Source: Epiperipatus broadwayi (Eukaryota > Onychophora > Udeonychophora > Euonychophora > Peripatidae). From it: a stretch of DNA of 64,000 nucleotides. How positions within the stretch are numbered: the first letter of the stretch is position 1; each line of letters begins with the position of its first letter. Below, in pieces: positions 1 to 11,475 of the stretch. The notes below the pieces were generated by a model. It did no database searches, was not told where the DNA came from, and was given only the letters and a program-made list of their open reading frames with translations. Location of the stretch: contig JAQFVV010013066.1 of assembly GCA_028023455.1 (NCBI GenBank), positions 219,632 through 283,631 of the forward strand, written 5' to 3'. The position numbers were made by a program, and so were the translations under genes.

Positions 1-740
1 GAGTCCTTTATTCAACAAATACCTACTTTTAATCATGGCAATTTTAAACTTCTACTATATCACAATTTTTTTTAAAACTGTAGCTTGCCTTTTTACACAG
101 GATTTCATGTTTACTGCTGCAGAAACTGAGTCTAAAATGAATCAGACATTTTCCTTAGAAAATTATGTCTCATCTTCTGATAAATTTACACCAGTTCAAA
201 TGTTTACAAAGATGAAGACAATAAATTGTAACCAATGTACTGATGCTAAAGTCTTGCTTGAATTTAAATCTTATTTGAAAGCTGTGAAAAACTGAGGTAG
301 AAACATCATTTATTGCAGGCACTCATAAAAATGGAAAACATTCATTGAAGCCGAGCCTTTTAAGAAATAAAGTGTGCATAAAAATCATGATTGGACTAAG
401 AAGAATTAATTATATTGGATCCTTAATACCATAAAAGAAGTTATTCTTAGATGCAGATAACTCTAATAAATGTGCAACTTATTTACAGATCAGTAGTGTT
501 TTTGTTTGATCTGGTTTTTCCTGCTAGTGTCCAGTTGACACTAGACTGTTGACTACCTCTCAATGAGAGTATGCCTACCAAAGTGCCATAAAACCATTGA
601 TTTTTGCAAACTGGCATTATAAATAGATATCCTCAGGTTTCATTTGCTTTTTATGCTAGGTTGTTTATTATTTCTTTGATATCTTCTTTTATACCACATT
701 TTAGTTTATATGCATTGTTTTACCTCTATTTGTTTATGGA
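1..740 (+). repeat. Uncharacterised repeat R1, copy 1 (enters from left edge), with coding traces
   Basis: This segment matches 18265-19006 in the same orientation over its whole length, with frequent substitutions and small indels, so the two are old copies of one repeat. Both keep related amino-acid strings in the plus frame: ITIF followed by GLFTQ/CLFTQ, then TESxMNQxFSL, SSSD, and a CNQC pair of cysteines, then AGxHKxxKHSLK. In this copy the first frame is open from 35 to 295 and stops just after the CNQC region; the GTHKNGKHSLKP part lies in another frame. Conservation of peptide-like strings implies a former coding element, but I recognise no family. It could be LINE or DNA-transposon ORF debris. 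The left boundary is outside the window. Confidence 0.5.
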
Positions 741-1100
741 ATGTCTACAAATTTGCTTTTCAAATTGTTTTACTATTTTAATTAATTATTTTGCAGTTCC
801 CCTGAATGATAAGCTGTTTATTCCATTGCTATTTAAATTGTGTAGTTTATGCATTTGAATATTTCCAATATCGAAAGGAGGGTTATGAACTTCATCAAAT
901 CACTTCATTGCTATCAGTAATTGGATCTCTCAAATTTATTTTCATATTATAAGACTAAATAGTATATGCATTCTAACAGTAATCTTATTAGATATCATGG
1001 AATATTTGGGTATTTATTGGTCTCCACTTCCATCACTCCAGCTGCAGGGGTGTTTTAATTTATCATAAATATTATTTGATTGCTTTAATATCTTTTATAT
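741..1100. other. AT-rich spacer, nothing recognised
   Basis: Low-GC sequence between repeat R1 and the first long direct repeat. No open frame, hairpin or repeat match was found by eye. Confidence 0.4.
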
Positions 1101-1240
1101 TGTGCCAGTCAAAATATGTTTATCCATCTAACATGAGCTGGAACTCACAAAATGTACTTCAAACCCAGTCAAGCCCAAGATTTAGGTCAGGGACCAGCCT
1201 GAATTCGAACCCACTCTCTAAGCCCCAGATCTAACACCTA
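1101..1240 (-). repeat. SINE-like tRNA-derived fragment (copy in D1)
   Basis: Read on the minus strand this holds GGGTTCGAATTC (1201-1212), a good match to the pol III B box GGTTCRANNC, preceded by an anticodon-arm-like stretch and followed by about 100 bases ending GGCACA at the D-repeat boundary. The same unit is at 5217-5356. An A box is not convincing, so this is a degenerate or 5'-truncated SINE. Confidence 0.4.
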
Positions 1241-2104
1241 ATGAATAACATAATAGTGATGGCACATGAGAATTAATTTTAAATCTGGCCGACTAGGAGA
1301 GCGGAGAAGACAATGAGACATCTATTGACTATGACTAAACTAACATATATATCAACTAGGCTGTACATTTGGAAGTGGAGAAAAAGAAGGAATTCGAACT
1401 ACTCAAATAAGTTAGACAATAAAATATATTTTAATATACTGACAAATTATTATACATTTATAAATAAATTATAGACATTAGTGTGTGCGTGAATGAGCAA
1501 GATAGATAATTACATAGTGTCATTCACGCTATTATTTCTCATATGCTCTTTATTAGCTAAATAATATATTACAAATAAACACACATCTTTGGTGGGTCCA
1601 ATATTAAGATGCCAATCAGTTAATAAAAGGAATTACATAATATTGCTATTAACGCTTTGGATTACGGTTCTGAAACATGGTGACTAGCATTATTTCAGGG
1701 AGCATTCTGGGATTCATCATACATATGATATAAATTATTTTCACACCATTGAGGTCGTGAAAATAAATAAAATACATTTGAAAACATTTGATTATATTTG
1801 AATCTATGACAAAATATTTAATGAAAAATTATTTTAACAATAGTAAGACGAACGCTTTATTTTTCCCAAGGCACATAGATACTCTTAAATAGATATATAA
1901 ATTACGATGGTGGGACTGTATAAGACTGAAATAAATTTAATTAATAAAATAGAAGTAATTGGCATTTATATATATCTTTTAAGCAAAGCTTAATTTTAAT
2001 ATTAGAGCATTAAAACTGGGCCATGAAGCAAAAGAGATAATAATAATACGAAGAAGTTAGCGGTGCTGACATAATAGCCTAAAATAACTAAGAGGAAAAG
2101 GTTG

Positions 2105-2380
2105 TGCTTCTGGATGAAAAACGAAATCTCACACTCCCTTCTTGGGTAGTGCTTAGGGAAAAGTGGATAGGCATGGTGTGGCCCAGACTTTTGCTGGTAT
2201 AACCGATGTGAGAGGCCTTTTATCTATGAAGTGTATATGCATAGCATGTGCCAAACTTACGGGATCACCGCCAGAGGCTTTTGACATGGAATAAATGTGG
2301 TTCCAGATAGCTCAAGTATCTATGGAATGAGAAAAAATCTATGAGTTCGAACTTGTAACCCCCAGATTAAGAAGCACATA
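2105..2380 (-). repeat. SINE-like unit with tRNA-Lys(CTT)-like 3' arm (copy in D1)
   Basis: On the minus strand the sequence at 2341-2376 reads CTTAATCT, a short arm, then AAGTTCGAACTC. This resembles the anticodon loop and T arm of metazoan tRNA-Lys(CTT). The B-box core is intact and the A box is not seen. It is followed by a GC-richer body (about 2120-2340) lacking open frames. The paired copy is at 6220-6495, where three extra bases restore a longer variable region. A lysine-tRNA-derived SINE is inferred. Confidence 0.4.
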
Positions 2381-4252
2381 TATATATGAAGATAGGCTAA
2401 ATGACAGAAACGCAGTAATGATACACGTCTCTAACAACATTGAATAAATTTTACTGCTTTAAAATAAATGACCCTTGATTGAATACTATAATATGCCATG
2501 CAATTATAATATATATATAGAGAGAATATTTAGATTTCATTTACTTAAAATATACTTGAAGATTTTACCTAGTAAAAGAAACATTAAGATTTGGATTTCA
2601 AATTAATAAAATATACATTAAAATTTGATTAAGTAAAAGAGACATTAAGATTCACCCCCTTCCCTTTTTCTGCTATTTAAAATAAAACAATCCCATCTTC
2701 GTTGATTTTATAATAACTGAAATACATAGCATATATTTTAAGAGTATAAAAAAAATAATAACTAGCAGTTATATATATATAAAACAATTAAGTCACCTTT
2801 TTAGAATTTAATAAATAATTATAAAATCAATGTTTCAGAGCATTAATTAGCTTGAGTTCTGGATTTTCAGAGTTTAAACAAATCAATTTTTATATTAAAA
2901 ACGAACCTAAAATGTTGATTCATAAAACAATCTGGCGAACGTATTAATTTACAATGAATGCATTATATATATATATATTTAAAGGGACGTTAATAACTTG
3001 CTTCATGAAGGTTTATTTAAAATGACAAAAAAAAGATTTTAGAAATTCAACTCATCAGATTGTTTAAGATTGGCATATTAATTAGAAAAGCATATATATA
3101 AAATTATTAATATTATAAAATCAAATAATAAATAAATGACCCCACCAAGGTTAAGAGCATATGAGAGAGAATTAAATTTATATAAATTATTTAAGAGCAA
3201 ATTACATGTTATTTATATATATAAAAAAAGACATATTAATTTAAAAGATATAAAATTGAACAATACATTAGAATATTGATAGCAGGATTTGAGATTAGTG
3301 AGGCTAGATTCATTTTCAAATAGTAGCATAAAAGTTACCTTGCAATTTTTAGAGTCCGATTTAAAATATTGCCCGTGCACAGAAATTGAAATGAAAGTTC
3401 TTAAATAATTGCAAGCTTCTAGTAGCATTAAAGTTCTTAGGTCGGGCTTTTACTTCCTCTTGGGCAGCAGAATGAGATGGCCGCTGAAGATGATGACCCA
3501 ACCGGGCAGAGAAGTGATGGATTTATGGCTACATTATTTAAGTTTCAAGCGATGTATAATATCTTTACAATAAGTTCTCTCAATAATAGCTAATGTCATA
3601 ATAGTGGCTTATCTTCCTTGTGATTCAAAATTCAGTCATTTTATACTTTTTCTTTTATCAGTTGTTTTTGAAGATGCAATTGTAAGATAACGTCCAAAAA
3701 TAAATTCAAATCTATTTCCAGATTAGAAATAGATTTGACAACATGTTTTTTAACAAAAGTATCTCTAATCTTAATCCCCTTTTAAGTAAAACTTTAATTA
3801 AAAAATACCTACCCCAGATTAAAACAATAGTGCTTCCAACCCTTAATTATTTTTGGACAATTAACAACAGTCACATCTTCCATATTGGATTTTATAAAAA
3901 ATATACAGTTTAATAGAAAAACAAGCAATTTAAAAAGAAAAAGCTAAAAATGACATATAATAAATATTTAAAAACATCAATATTTTGTTAGTAAGTTTTG
4001 CTCCTATATATATATATTTGAGCCGCATCTATAATACTTTAATAAAAAAGAACTAATAATTAATAAAAAGAATTAATAATAATTTTAAAACATGTTATTG
4101 AAACATTAAATTTTATAATTTAGGCGCGCATCTCAAATATATACATGAAATATATATACACGACAAAAGGAGCGGGATGGGAAATAGGGGTTTGAACACG
4201 GGTTAGTAGGTAGAAACATGAAGCACAATCTTAAGCTAAGATTGACTGCTTC

Positions 4253-5216
4253 ATTTCTCCGGACATACAATGAAACAAAAAAACAAAAACATTAAAAAAA
4301 AAATGCCTTGACTAGGAGTTTTCAAGTGACGACCAAAAGAACGACAAAAATTTTCAAAATTCAATATACAATCTTGTTATATAAAACTATATAGATGAAA
4401 TATCATTTGGCATGTGAAAAAAAAATGCACATCTATATAATGGAAAAAAAATTTCTATGCTTGGGCTACAACACAATTTCTCCAGGCATATGGGTTTCCA
4501 AGAAAATATATAGCAATGCAAAGCATATAAAGATTTTCAAACACATCTGTTCCTACACATCGCACATACACACCTATGTACATATATACGCAGCGCTACA
4601 TATACAAGTACATAAATTTTACACACACATACACTTCTATATACACTACACAATACTACATACTATTGGAAAAGAGACAAAAAACTTTGGAGAAAAAGTT
4701 GAAAAAAAAATCCATGCATCTAAAAGAAAACTCATAGTCTGGTTATTACATGTTTAAACTTGATACATCATAGTATTAAGCCAAAAAAAAATTTGCTCTC
4801 AATAATTTTTTTTTATCTGAGTTCGAACTCTCCACTTCCAATATTTTTGCATTTGACTCACTACTGGTTAGCAAAATTTCTTTTTATAAGGGTGCCAGCT
4901 AAGACAGAGTGATAAATGATTTATGAATTATTTATACATTTTTCATATATGTCTCAAGAACAAAAAACTTTATATATGACATTGAAGAAAAAATACATTT
5001 GTACTATGGTTGTAGTACATGGGTTTTAACTTTAAACAGTGAATTTTACACTTTGAACACATTATTTTAAACATATCAAACATGGAAAAAAGAAAAGCTA
5101 TATCTCTTACAACTTTTTTTTAAAAATACATATAAACAGACTTCAGTACTCAGGGTATGTGGGTGTTTATATCGAAGCCCCACGTTGGGAAGCCAAGCCC
5201 GAGAAAAAAAATCCTA
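4253..5216. other. Unique spacer between the two D repeats
   Basis: Contains a low-complexity ACACATACAC/TATA-rich tract (about 4545-4660) that creates an open frame over 4395-4757 with no protein-like composition. It also has a minus-strand B-box-like fragment at 4818-4840 (GAGTTCGAACTC context), and the tRNA-Lys-like fragment listed separately near its right end. Confidence 0.5.
5141..5195 (+). repeat. tRNA-Lys-like 3' half (SINE head remnant)
   Basis: The stretch reads CTCAGGGT, then ATGTGGGT, a ~7-base insertion, then TCGAAGCCCCACGTTGGGAAGCC. Metazoan tRNA-Lys(CTT) has CTCAGGGTCGTGGG, TTCGAGCCCCACGTTGGG and GCCA in the same order. The T-stem CCCCACGTTGGG is intact and the T-loop is interrupted. 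The 5' half of a tRNA (D arm, A box) is missing, so this is not a functional tRNA gene. Immediately downstream is an A-run and the start of D repeat copy 2. A tRNA-Lys-derived SINE remnant is the best reading. Confidence 0.5.
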
Positions 5217-5356
5217 TGTGCCGGTCAAAACATGTTTATCCATCTAACATGAGCTGGAACTCACAAAATGTACTTCAAACCCAGTCAAGCCCAAGATTTA
5301 GGTCAGGGACCAGCCTGAATTCGAACCCACTCTCTAAGCCCCAGATCTAACACCTA
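5217..5356 (-). repeat. SINE-like tRNA-derived fragment (copy in D2)
   Basis: Same unit as 1101-1240. B-box-like core at 5317-5328 on the minus strand. Its 3' end coincides with the left boundary of D repeat copy 2. Confidence 0.4.
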
Positions 5357-6219
5357 ATGAATAACATAATAGTGATGGCACATGAGAATTAATTTTAAAT
5401 CCGGCCGACTAGGAGAGCGGAGAAGACAATGAGACATCTATTGACTATGACTAAACTAACATATATATCAACTAGGCTGTACATTTGGAAGTGGAGAAAA
5501 GAAGGAATTCGAACTACTCAAATAAGTTAGACAATAAAATATATTTTAATATACTGACAAATTATTATACATTTATAAATAAATTATAGACATTAGGGTG
5601 TGTGTGAATGAGCAAGCGATAGATAATTACATAGTGTCATTCACGCTATTATTTCTCATATGCTCTTTATTAGCTAAATAATATATTACAAATAAACACA
5701 CATCTTTGGTGGGTCCAATACTAAAATGTCAATCAGTTAATAAAATGAATTACATAATATTGCTATTAACGCTTTGGATTATGGTTCTGAAACATGGTGA
5801 CTAGCATTATTTCAGGGAGCATTCTGGGATTCATCATACATATGATATAAATTATTTTCACACCATTGAGGTCGTGAAAATAAATAAAATACATTTGAAA
5901 ACATTTGATTATATTTGAATCTATGACAAAATATTTAATGAAAAATCATTTTAACAATAGTAAGACGAACGCTTTATTTTTCCCAAGGCACATACTCTTA
6001 AATAGATATATAAATCACGATGGTGGGACTGTATAAGAGTGAAATAAATTTAATTAATAAAATAGAAGTAGTTGGCATTTATATATATTTTAAGCAAAGC
6101 TTAATTTTAATATTAGAGCATTAAAACTGGGCCATGAAGCAAAAGAAATAATAATACAAGAAGTTTGCGGTGCTGACATAATAGCCTAAAATAACTAAGA
6201 GGAAAAGGTCGTGCTTCTG

Positions 6220-6495
6220 GATGAAAAATGAAATCTCACACCCCCTTCTTGGGTAGTGCTTAGAGAAAAGTGGATAGGCATGGCATGGCCCAGACTTTTG
6301 CTGGTATAACCGATGCGAGAGGCCTTTTATCTATGAAGTGTATATGCATAGCATGTGCCAAACTTACGGGATCACCACCAGAGGCATTTGACACGGAATA
6401 AATGTGGTTCCAGATAGCTCAAGTATCTATGGAATGAGAAGAAATCTATGAGTTCGAACTTGTCGTAACCCCCAGATTAAGAAGCACATATATAT
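6220..6495 (-). repeat. SINE-like unit with tRNA-Lys(CTT)-like 3' arm (copy in D2)
   Basis: Counterpart of 2105-2380. The minus strand at about 6449-6490 reads CTTAATCT, then GGGGGTTACGACAAG, then TTCGAACTC, closer to a tRNA-Lys anticodon loop, variable loop and T arm than the D1 copy. Confidence 0.4.
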
Positions 6496-7313
6496 ATGAA
6501 GATAGGCTAAATGACAGAAACGCAGTAATGATACATGTCTCTAACAACATTGAATAAATTTTACTGCTCTAAAATAAATGACCCTTGATTGAATACTATA
6601 ATACGCTATGCAATTATAATATATATAGAGAGAGAATATTTAGATTTCATTTACTTAAAATATACTTGAAGATTTTACCTAGTAAAAGAAACATTAAGAT
6701 TTGGATTTCAAATTAATAAAATATATGTTAAGATTTGATTAAGTAAAAGAGACATTAAGATTCACCCCCTTCCCTTTTTCTGCTATTTAAAATAAAACAA
6801 TCCCATCTTCTTTGATTTTATAATAACTGAAATACATAGCATATATTTTAAGAGTATAAAAAAAATAATAACTAGCAGTTATATATATATAAAACAATTA
6901 AGTCACGTTTTTAGAATTTAATAAATAATTATAAAATCAATGTTTCAGAGCATTAATTAGCTTGAGTTCTGGATTTTCAGAGTTTAAACAAATCAATTTT
7001 TATATTAAAAAGGAACCTAAAATGTTGATTCACAAAACAATCTGGTGAACGTATTAATTTACAATGAATGCATTATATATATATTAAAGGGAAGTTAATA
7101 ACTTGCTTCATGAAGGTTTATTTAAAATGACAAAAAAAAGATTTTAGAAATTCAACTCGTCAGATTGTTTAAGATTGGCATATTAATTAGAAAAGCATAT
7201 ATATAAAATTATTAATATTATAAAATCAAATAATAAATAAATGACCCCACCAAGGTTAAGAGCATATGAGAGAGAATTAAATTTATATAAATTATTTAAG
7301 AGCAAATTACATG

Positions 7314-7316
<3 letters not shown>

Positions 7317-7348
<32 letters not shown>
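7317..7348. repeat. (TA)n microsatellite
   Basis: Uninterrupted TA dinucleotides. D repeat copy 1 has only a short TA tract at the matching place (about 3211-3222), so this expanded after the duplication. Confidence 0.9.
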
Positions 7349-7351
<3 letters not shown>

Positions 7352-8369
7352 ATATTAATTTAAAAGATAGAAAATTGAACAATACATTAGAATATTGATA
7401 GCAGGATTTGAGATTAGTGAGGCTAGATTCATTTTCAAATAGTAGCATAAAAGTTACCTTGCAATTTTTAGAGTCCGATTTAAAATATTGCCCGTGCACA
7501 GAAATTGAAATGAAAGTTCTTAAATAATTGCAAGCTTCTAGTAGCGTTAAAGTTCTTAGGTCAGGCTTTTACTTCCTCTTGGGCAGCAGAATGAGATGGC
7601 TGCTGAAAATGATGACCCAACCAGGCAGAGAAGTGATGGATTTACCACTACATTATTTAAGTTTCAAGCGATGTATAATATCTTTACAATAAGTTCTCTC
7701 AATAATAGCTAATGTCATAATAGTGGCTAATCTCCCTTGTGATTCAAAATTCAGTCATTTTATACTTTTTCTTTTATCAGTTGTTTTTGAAGATGCAATT
7801 GTAAGATAACGTCCAAAAATAAATTCAAATCTATTTCCAGATTAGAAATAGATTTGACAACATGTTTTTTAACAAAAGTATCTCTAATCTTAATCCCCTT
7901 TTAAGTAAAACTTTAATTAAAAAATACCTACCCTAGATTAAAACAATAGTGCTTCCAACCCTTAATTATTTTTGGACAATTAACAAGTCACATCTTCCAT
8001 ATTGGATTTTATAAAAAATATACAGTTTAATAGAAAAACAAGCAATTTAAAAAGAAAAAGCTAAAAATGACATATAATAAATATTTAAAAACATCAATAT
8101 TTTGTTAGTAAGTTTTGCTCCTATATATATATTTGAGCCACATCTATAATACTTTAATAAAAAAGAACTAATAATTAATAAAAAGAATTAATAATAATTT
8201 TAAAACATGTTATTGAAACATTAAATTTTATAATTTAGACACGCATCTCAAATATATACATGAAATATATATATATACATGACAAAGGAGCGGGATGGGA
8301 TATAGGGGTTTAAATACGGGTTAGTAGGTAGAAACATGAAGCACAATCTTAAGCAGATTGACTGCTTCA

Positions 8370-10384
8370 ATATTAATCAAAACATGATTTCTTTTTATCA
8401 TTCTACCTCTACAGTAAACATGATTTATTGTTATAAAGCAACTAACTACTTTAACTTACATGCCATAATAATCCTATACTTTCAATCAATTCTTTTCTTA
8501 AACTCCATTTTGGAGACTTTTATGTCTTATACAAAATTTGTAGTTAAATATTTTTACCTTATTAATTGTTATCTTATGAGTGGTGAAGGCTTATTCTGTA
8601 GTAAGACTTCTTCTATACACTAAAACTTTCAACACTCACTAACCTCTTATTTTATTTATCTGATCTGCACTTTTATAGTTCACTCACTTCATATTTTCCA
8701 TGAAAGTGGCTATTGTTTATCAAACACAATTTATTTTAACTACAATGATTTATTAAGGCTATATCTCTAGAGATGGTGCTCTCTAAAATTTACTTTAATA
8801 TTAGAAAGATTGCTATTATTTATCTACAACTTACTAATGCTTGTTTTTTTATCAATATCATCCAATTAGTTATTAGACATTACAGTTCTAAAAGCAGAAC
8901 ACCTACAGCATTAGTTAAGAAACTTGGTGCTATTAATTAGATATTGAAAACTACTTCTTGTAATCTTGCTTCAGTTCCTTTAAATATGTCTTATAAGCAG
9001 CAATATATACATACTCAAGTCTATTTTGGATGGGTAACTTCCTACTAAAAAATCTAAAATGTTCTTCACTCATACCCATAACTTGTTGAAAGAGTGTATC
9101 TACATGGTTCTTTTTGTAAAAATAAAAATTTCATCCCTTCTTTTGTTATGATAGATAATATATCTGTAGAGGACACAATATGTTACCTTCTACCTTTGTC
9201 ACTTTATATTTAAGTTCCAAACATTCAGCTGATCTGAACCTTTGCTATATGCTTTTGGTAAATCCTACAATTTTTGACATTTTTCAGCTAAAATCGCTAC
9301 TTGATAGTAATCACAATGGTCCTCATGATATTTTTAAATACCATTTCTTACATATTAGTTGTTTTACACTTCAAATTATTATGAACTAGCTTGACTTTGT
9401 TCCTAGGCAAATTTATCAGAGCAATGTTTTTAGTTTCATTTCTCAAGCAAAATACAATCTCTCTTTCTTCTTAATAACATCTATATTTGTGTCACTTCTG
9501 GTTACTGATTCCTTCTCTTAGAATAGAGATACAGCCTATTATTATTCCTTCCATCTCAAATTATCAGTTTGTTAAAAAATGCTTCCACTTTTGATGGTGT
9601 CATACTATTGAAAATTGTAAATAACTAAGTTAAAGCCACTACAACAGCTGGTTTATTAGTAGTACAACTAGATATTTTATCTTTTTTGAATTCTGTCCCT
9701 ATTGTCACCCTTATTGAACTATTACAATTGCATTACACTTCTGTTCCCATTTTAACCATTTTATATAAAATGCTAATAAATAAAAAATGTGTTTATCATT
9801 CTTAAAGAAAGAGTAATGCCCAGATTCAAACCCCATAATGCCATTATGCAAGATTCACATTTAAGTGCTTTTTTCTATTAGTTACATAAATCTGCTGTTT
9901 CTAAAAATTGAGAGACAATTGTGTAGTATATATATTACACTGATTGCTAAAGCTAATCATTTGTGGATGATGTTGTCACTTTCCTCTAAAAAGTATCTTC
10001 CTTCATAAACTTCTATTCTGAAAAATTATACAGCACATTATAAATGTGTGTAACCTTGGTACATTAATCACATGAATAATACTTTTTGGAAAAAGTGAAT
10101 TTTTTATCTTCAGTGATTTGCTTTTAATATTCTTAGTTTTTTCATTTATAAATCCTATGATTGCTATGAGAACATATATTCAGAACACTTTCCTCACATC
10201 TGGTAAAATTATAACTAACTCCTTGATTAAAGAATATTATTTTTTCCATGCAAAAATCTCTTTTATCAGCATCATGATTTTTTCAAAATTGTCTTTCTAT
10301 GTACTAATTATAACTACAGTAATGCTTTCAAGAAGAAGATTAATTCATTTTGTGATTTCAAAAACAAAAATGGCAGTACTTTAA
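8370..10384 (+). pseudogene. Decayed LINE ORF2 (family A), reverse-transcriptase region
   Basis: Many stops and frameshifts, but the plus strand keeps a colinear set of peptides matching the better-preserved minus-strand LINE at 56.2-61.6 kb. In order these are HNGPHDI...FLHIS (about 9310-9360), VVQLD followed by SVPIVTLIELLQLHY (9660-9740; palm motif A region), VDDVVTFLSSKKYL (about 9970-10010; the xDD catalytic box) and an IAMRTYIQN segment (10160-10190). The last aligns with TAMRKQIQQ of the other copy. The endonuclease part further upstream is barely recognisable. This is an old non-LTR retrotransposon copy that cannot produce protein. The left end abuts D repeat copy 2. Confidence 0.55.
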
Positions 10385-10536
10385 AATATTTAAATGAAAA
10401 TATAAATAAATATTAATACAGTTGTAAATGATATAAAAGGAAATAATAATAAAATTAATGGAATGTAGAAGATGGTTAGAGTACTATTGAAAAGAAGTTT
10501 GAAAAAAGTAAATTTTTATTGAGAATTGAAGTTAAT

Positions 10537-10810
10537 GGTAGGTGAGTTGTTTAGAGCATTACATTAAAATTCAATACTCATAAAACTATGGGTACATGTT
10601 TGATTCCTATGCTAGTATTGTCATTGGTCAGACCAGAAACACCAGATGAAGAGGGGAGAATAATACCTCTCAAAACATTGTGCATATACTGACCTGTTTG
10701 ATGTGCTATTTTTAACAGAGAATTTATTTGGAACATTGAAATAAAGTTAGATTTTTATAAAGACATTTAATAATCATATTACATGATGGAAATAATCCAA
10801 TATATAAAAG
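10537..10810 (+). repeat. SINE, class-II-tRNA-derived, copy 1
   Basis: Shares head, body and tail with 11476-11699 and 50476-50739 (both minus strand). The head has an A-box-like GTTGTTTAGAGC, a long variable-arm-like region, and a B-box-like GTTTGATTCC. The long variable arm suggests a Leu/Ser-type tRNA ancestor. The body carries a GTCAGACCAGAAACACC-type segment and the tail ends GATGGAAATAATCCAATAT. No coding capacity. Such elements are mobilised by LINE machinery; no LINE in this window shows a matching 3' tail. Confidence 0.7.
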
Positions 10811-11475
10811 CAAAATGTTTAACATGGTCAGGTAAAATTCTAAATATATTAAAGTTAGTTATTTGTAGATAAAAATATTTAAAGTTTTAAAAATGATAAA
10901 GAAAAGTATGATATAAGTTTGATAGTATTTTGAAAACAATGATGAAAGGTAAGTATTTTCCAAGATTATTATATATGAATGGATTTAATATATTCTGCAA
11001 ATAAAAGACAATGGAAGTAAAAATGATATAAAAATATTAAAGAAAAATATATGTGGATTAGAAAAAAATTGTTAATAGGCAAATGGAAGAAGTGAAGGTA
11101 ACATGAAATATGATAAGATCTTAAAAGAAAAATAGATAAAAATTATAAATGGAATGAGCTAAATTTATGTGCTGCACTTGATGATAAATTAATAGAACAT
11201 TGATGATGTAAGAAAAAATAATTGTAGAAATTTTTGAAAACAAATGACACAGAACAAAATAAAGCATTATAAAGAAAAATAAGCATTATATTATGGCTGA
11301 ACATGAAAACATATGTGCAAAGTTATACTTGAAGTTTAAGTTAAAGTGAGTTGGTAAATGATTGTGATTTATTAGATTGCTTAATAATTTGTAGAAAGAA
11401 AAGCAGTGATGGATGCATATATGAGTAATATAATAGGTATGATAAAAAAGAAAAGACACTTATACAAGATTGTAA
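10811..11475. other. AT-rich spacer between inverted SINE copies
   Basis: A/G-rich plus strand with no open frames or recognisable repeat. Confidence 0.4.

Larger units (their letters stand above)
1101..4252 (+). repeat. Long direct repeat D, copy 1 (~3.15 kb)
   Basis: Aligns almost base for base with 5217-8368; the offset is 4116 at both ends. Differences are scattered substitutions, a few short indels and microsatellite length changes. No long open frame is present. The segment holds several sequences with RNA polymerase III B-box-like cores (near 1201, 1410, 2345 and 4190 on the minus strand), suggesting nested SINE debris. Neither copy shows a convincing target-site duplication, so a segmental duplication is as likely as two insertions of one element. 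The right end carries a short perfect palindrome (4227-4245, CAATCTTA...TAAGATTG) that is damaged in copy 2. Confidence 0.85.
5217..8368 (+). repeat. Long direct repeat D, copy 2 (~3.15 kb)
   Basis: Second copy of 1101-4252, direct orientation. It differs by scattered point changes, by loss of a few bases in the terminal palindrome, and by an expanded (TA)n tract at 7317-7348. No protein-coding potential was seen in any frame beyond short AT-rich open stretches. Close similarity between copies implies a recent duplication compared with the other repeats in the window. Confidence 0.85.

Noticed and set aside
3213-3428. Minus-strand open frame present in both D repeats (also 7314-7499)
   Set aside because: Shared only because the DNA is duplicated; the end is a TA microsatellite translation and no motif is seen.
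4227-4252. Helitron 3' terminus
   Set aside because: Hairpin present but no CTRR end, no TC start, and no Rep/helicase sequence.
4395-4757. 120-codon plus-strand open frame
   Set aside because: Built on an ACAC/TATA low-complexity tract; His/Ile/Tyr-rich repetitive translation with no domain.
5141-5195. Functional tRNA-Lys gene
   Set aside because: Only the 3' half is present and the T loop is interrupted.
1101-8368. Interpretation of the D repeats as long LTRs of one element
   Set aside because: The 0.96-kb interior has no gag/pol traces, primer site or polypurine tract, and the copy ends are not TG...CA.
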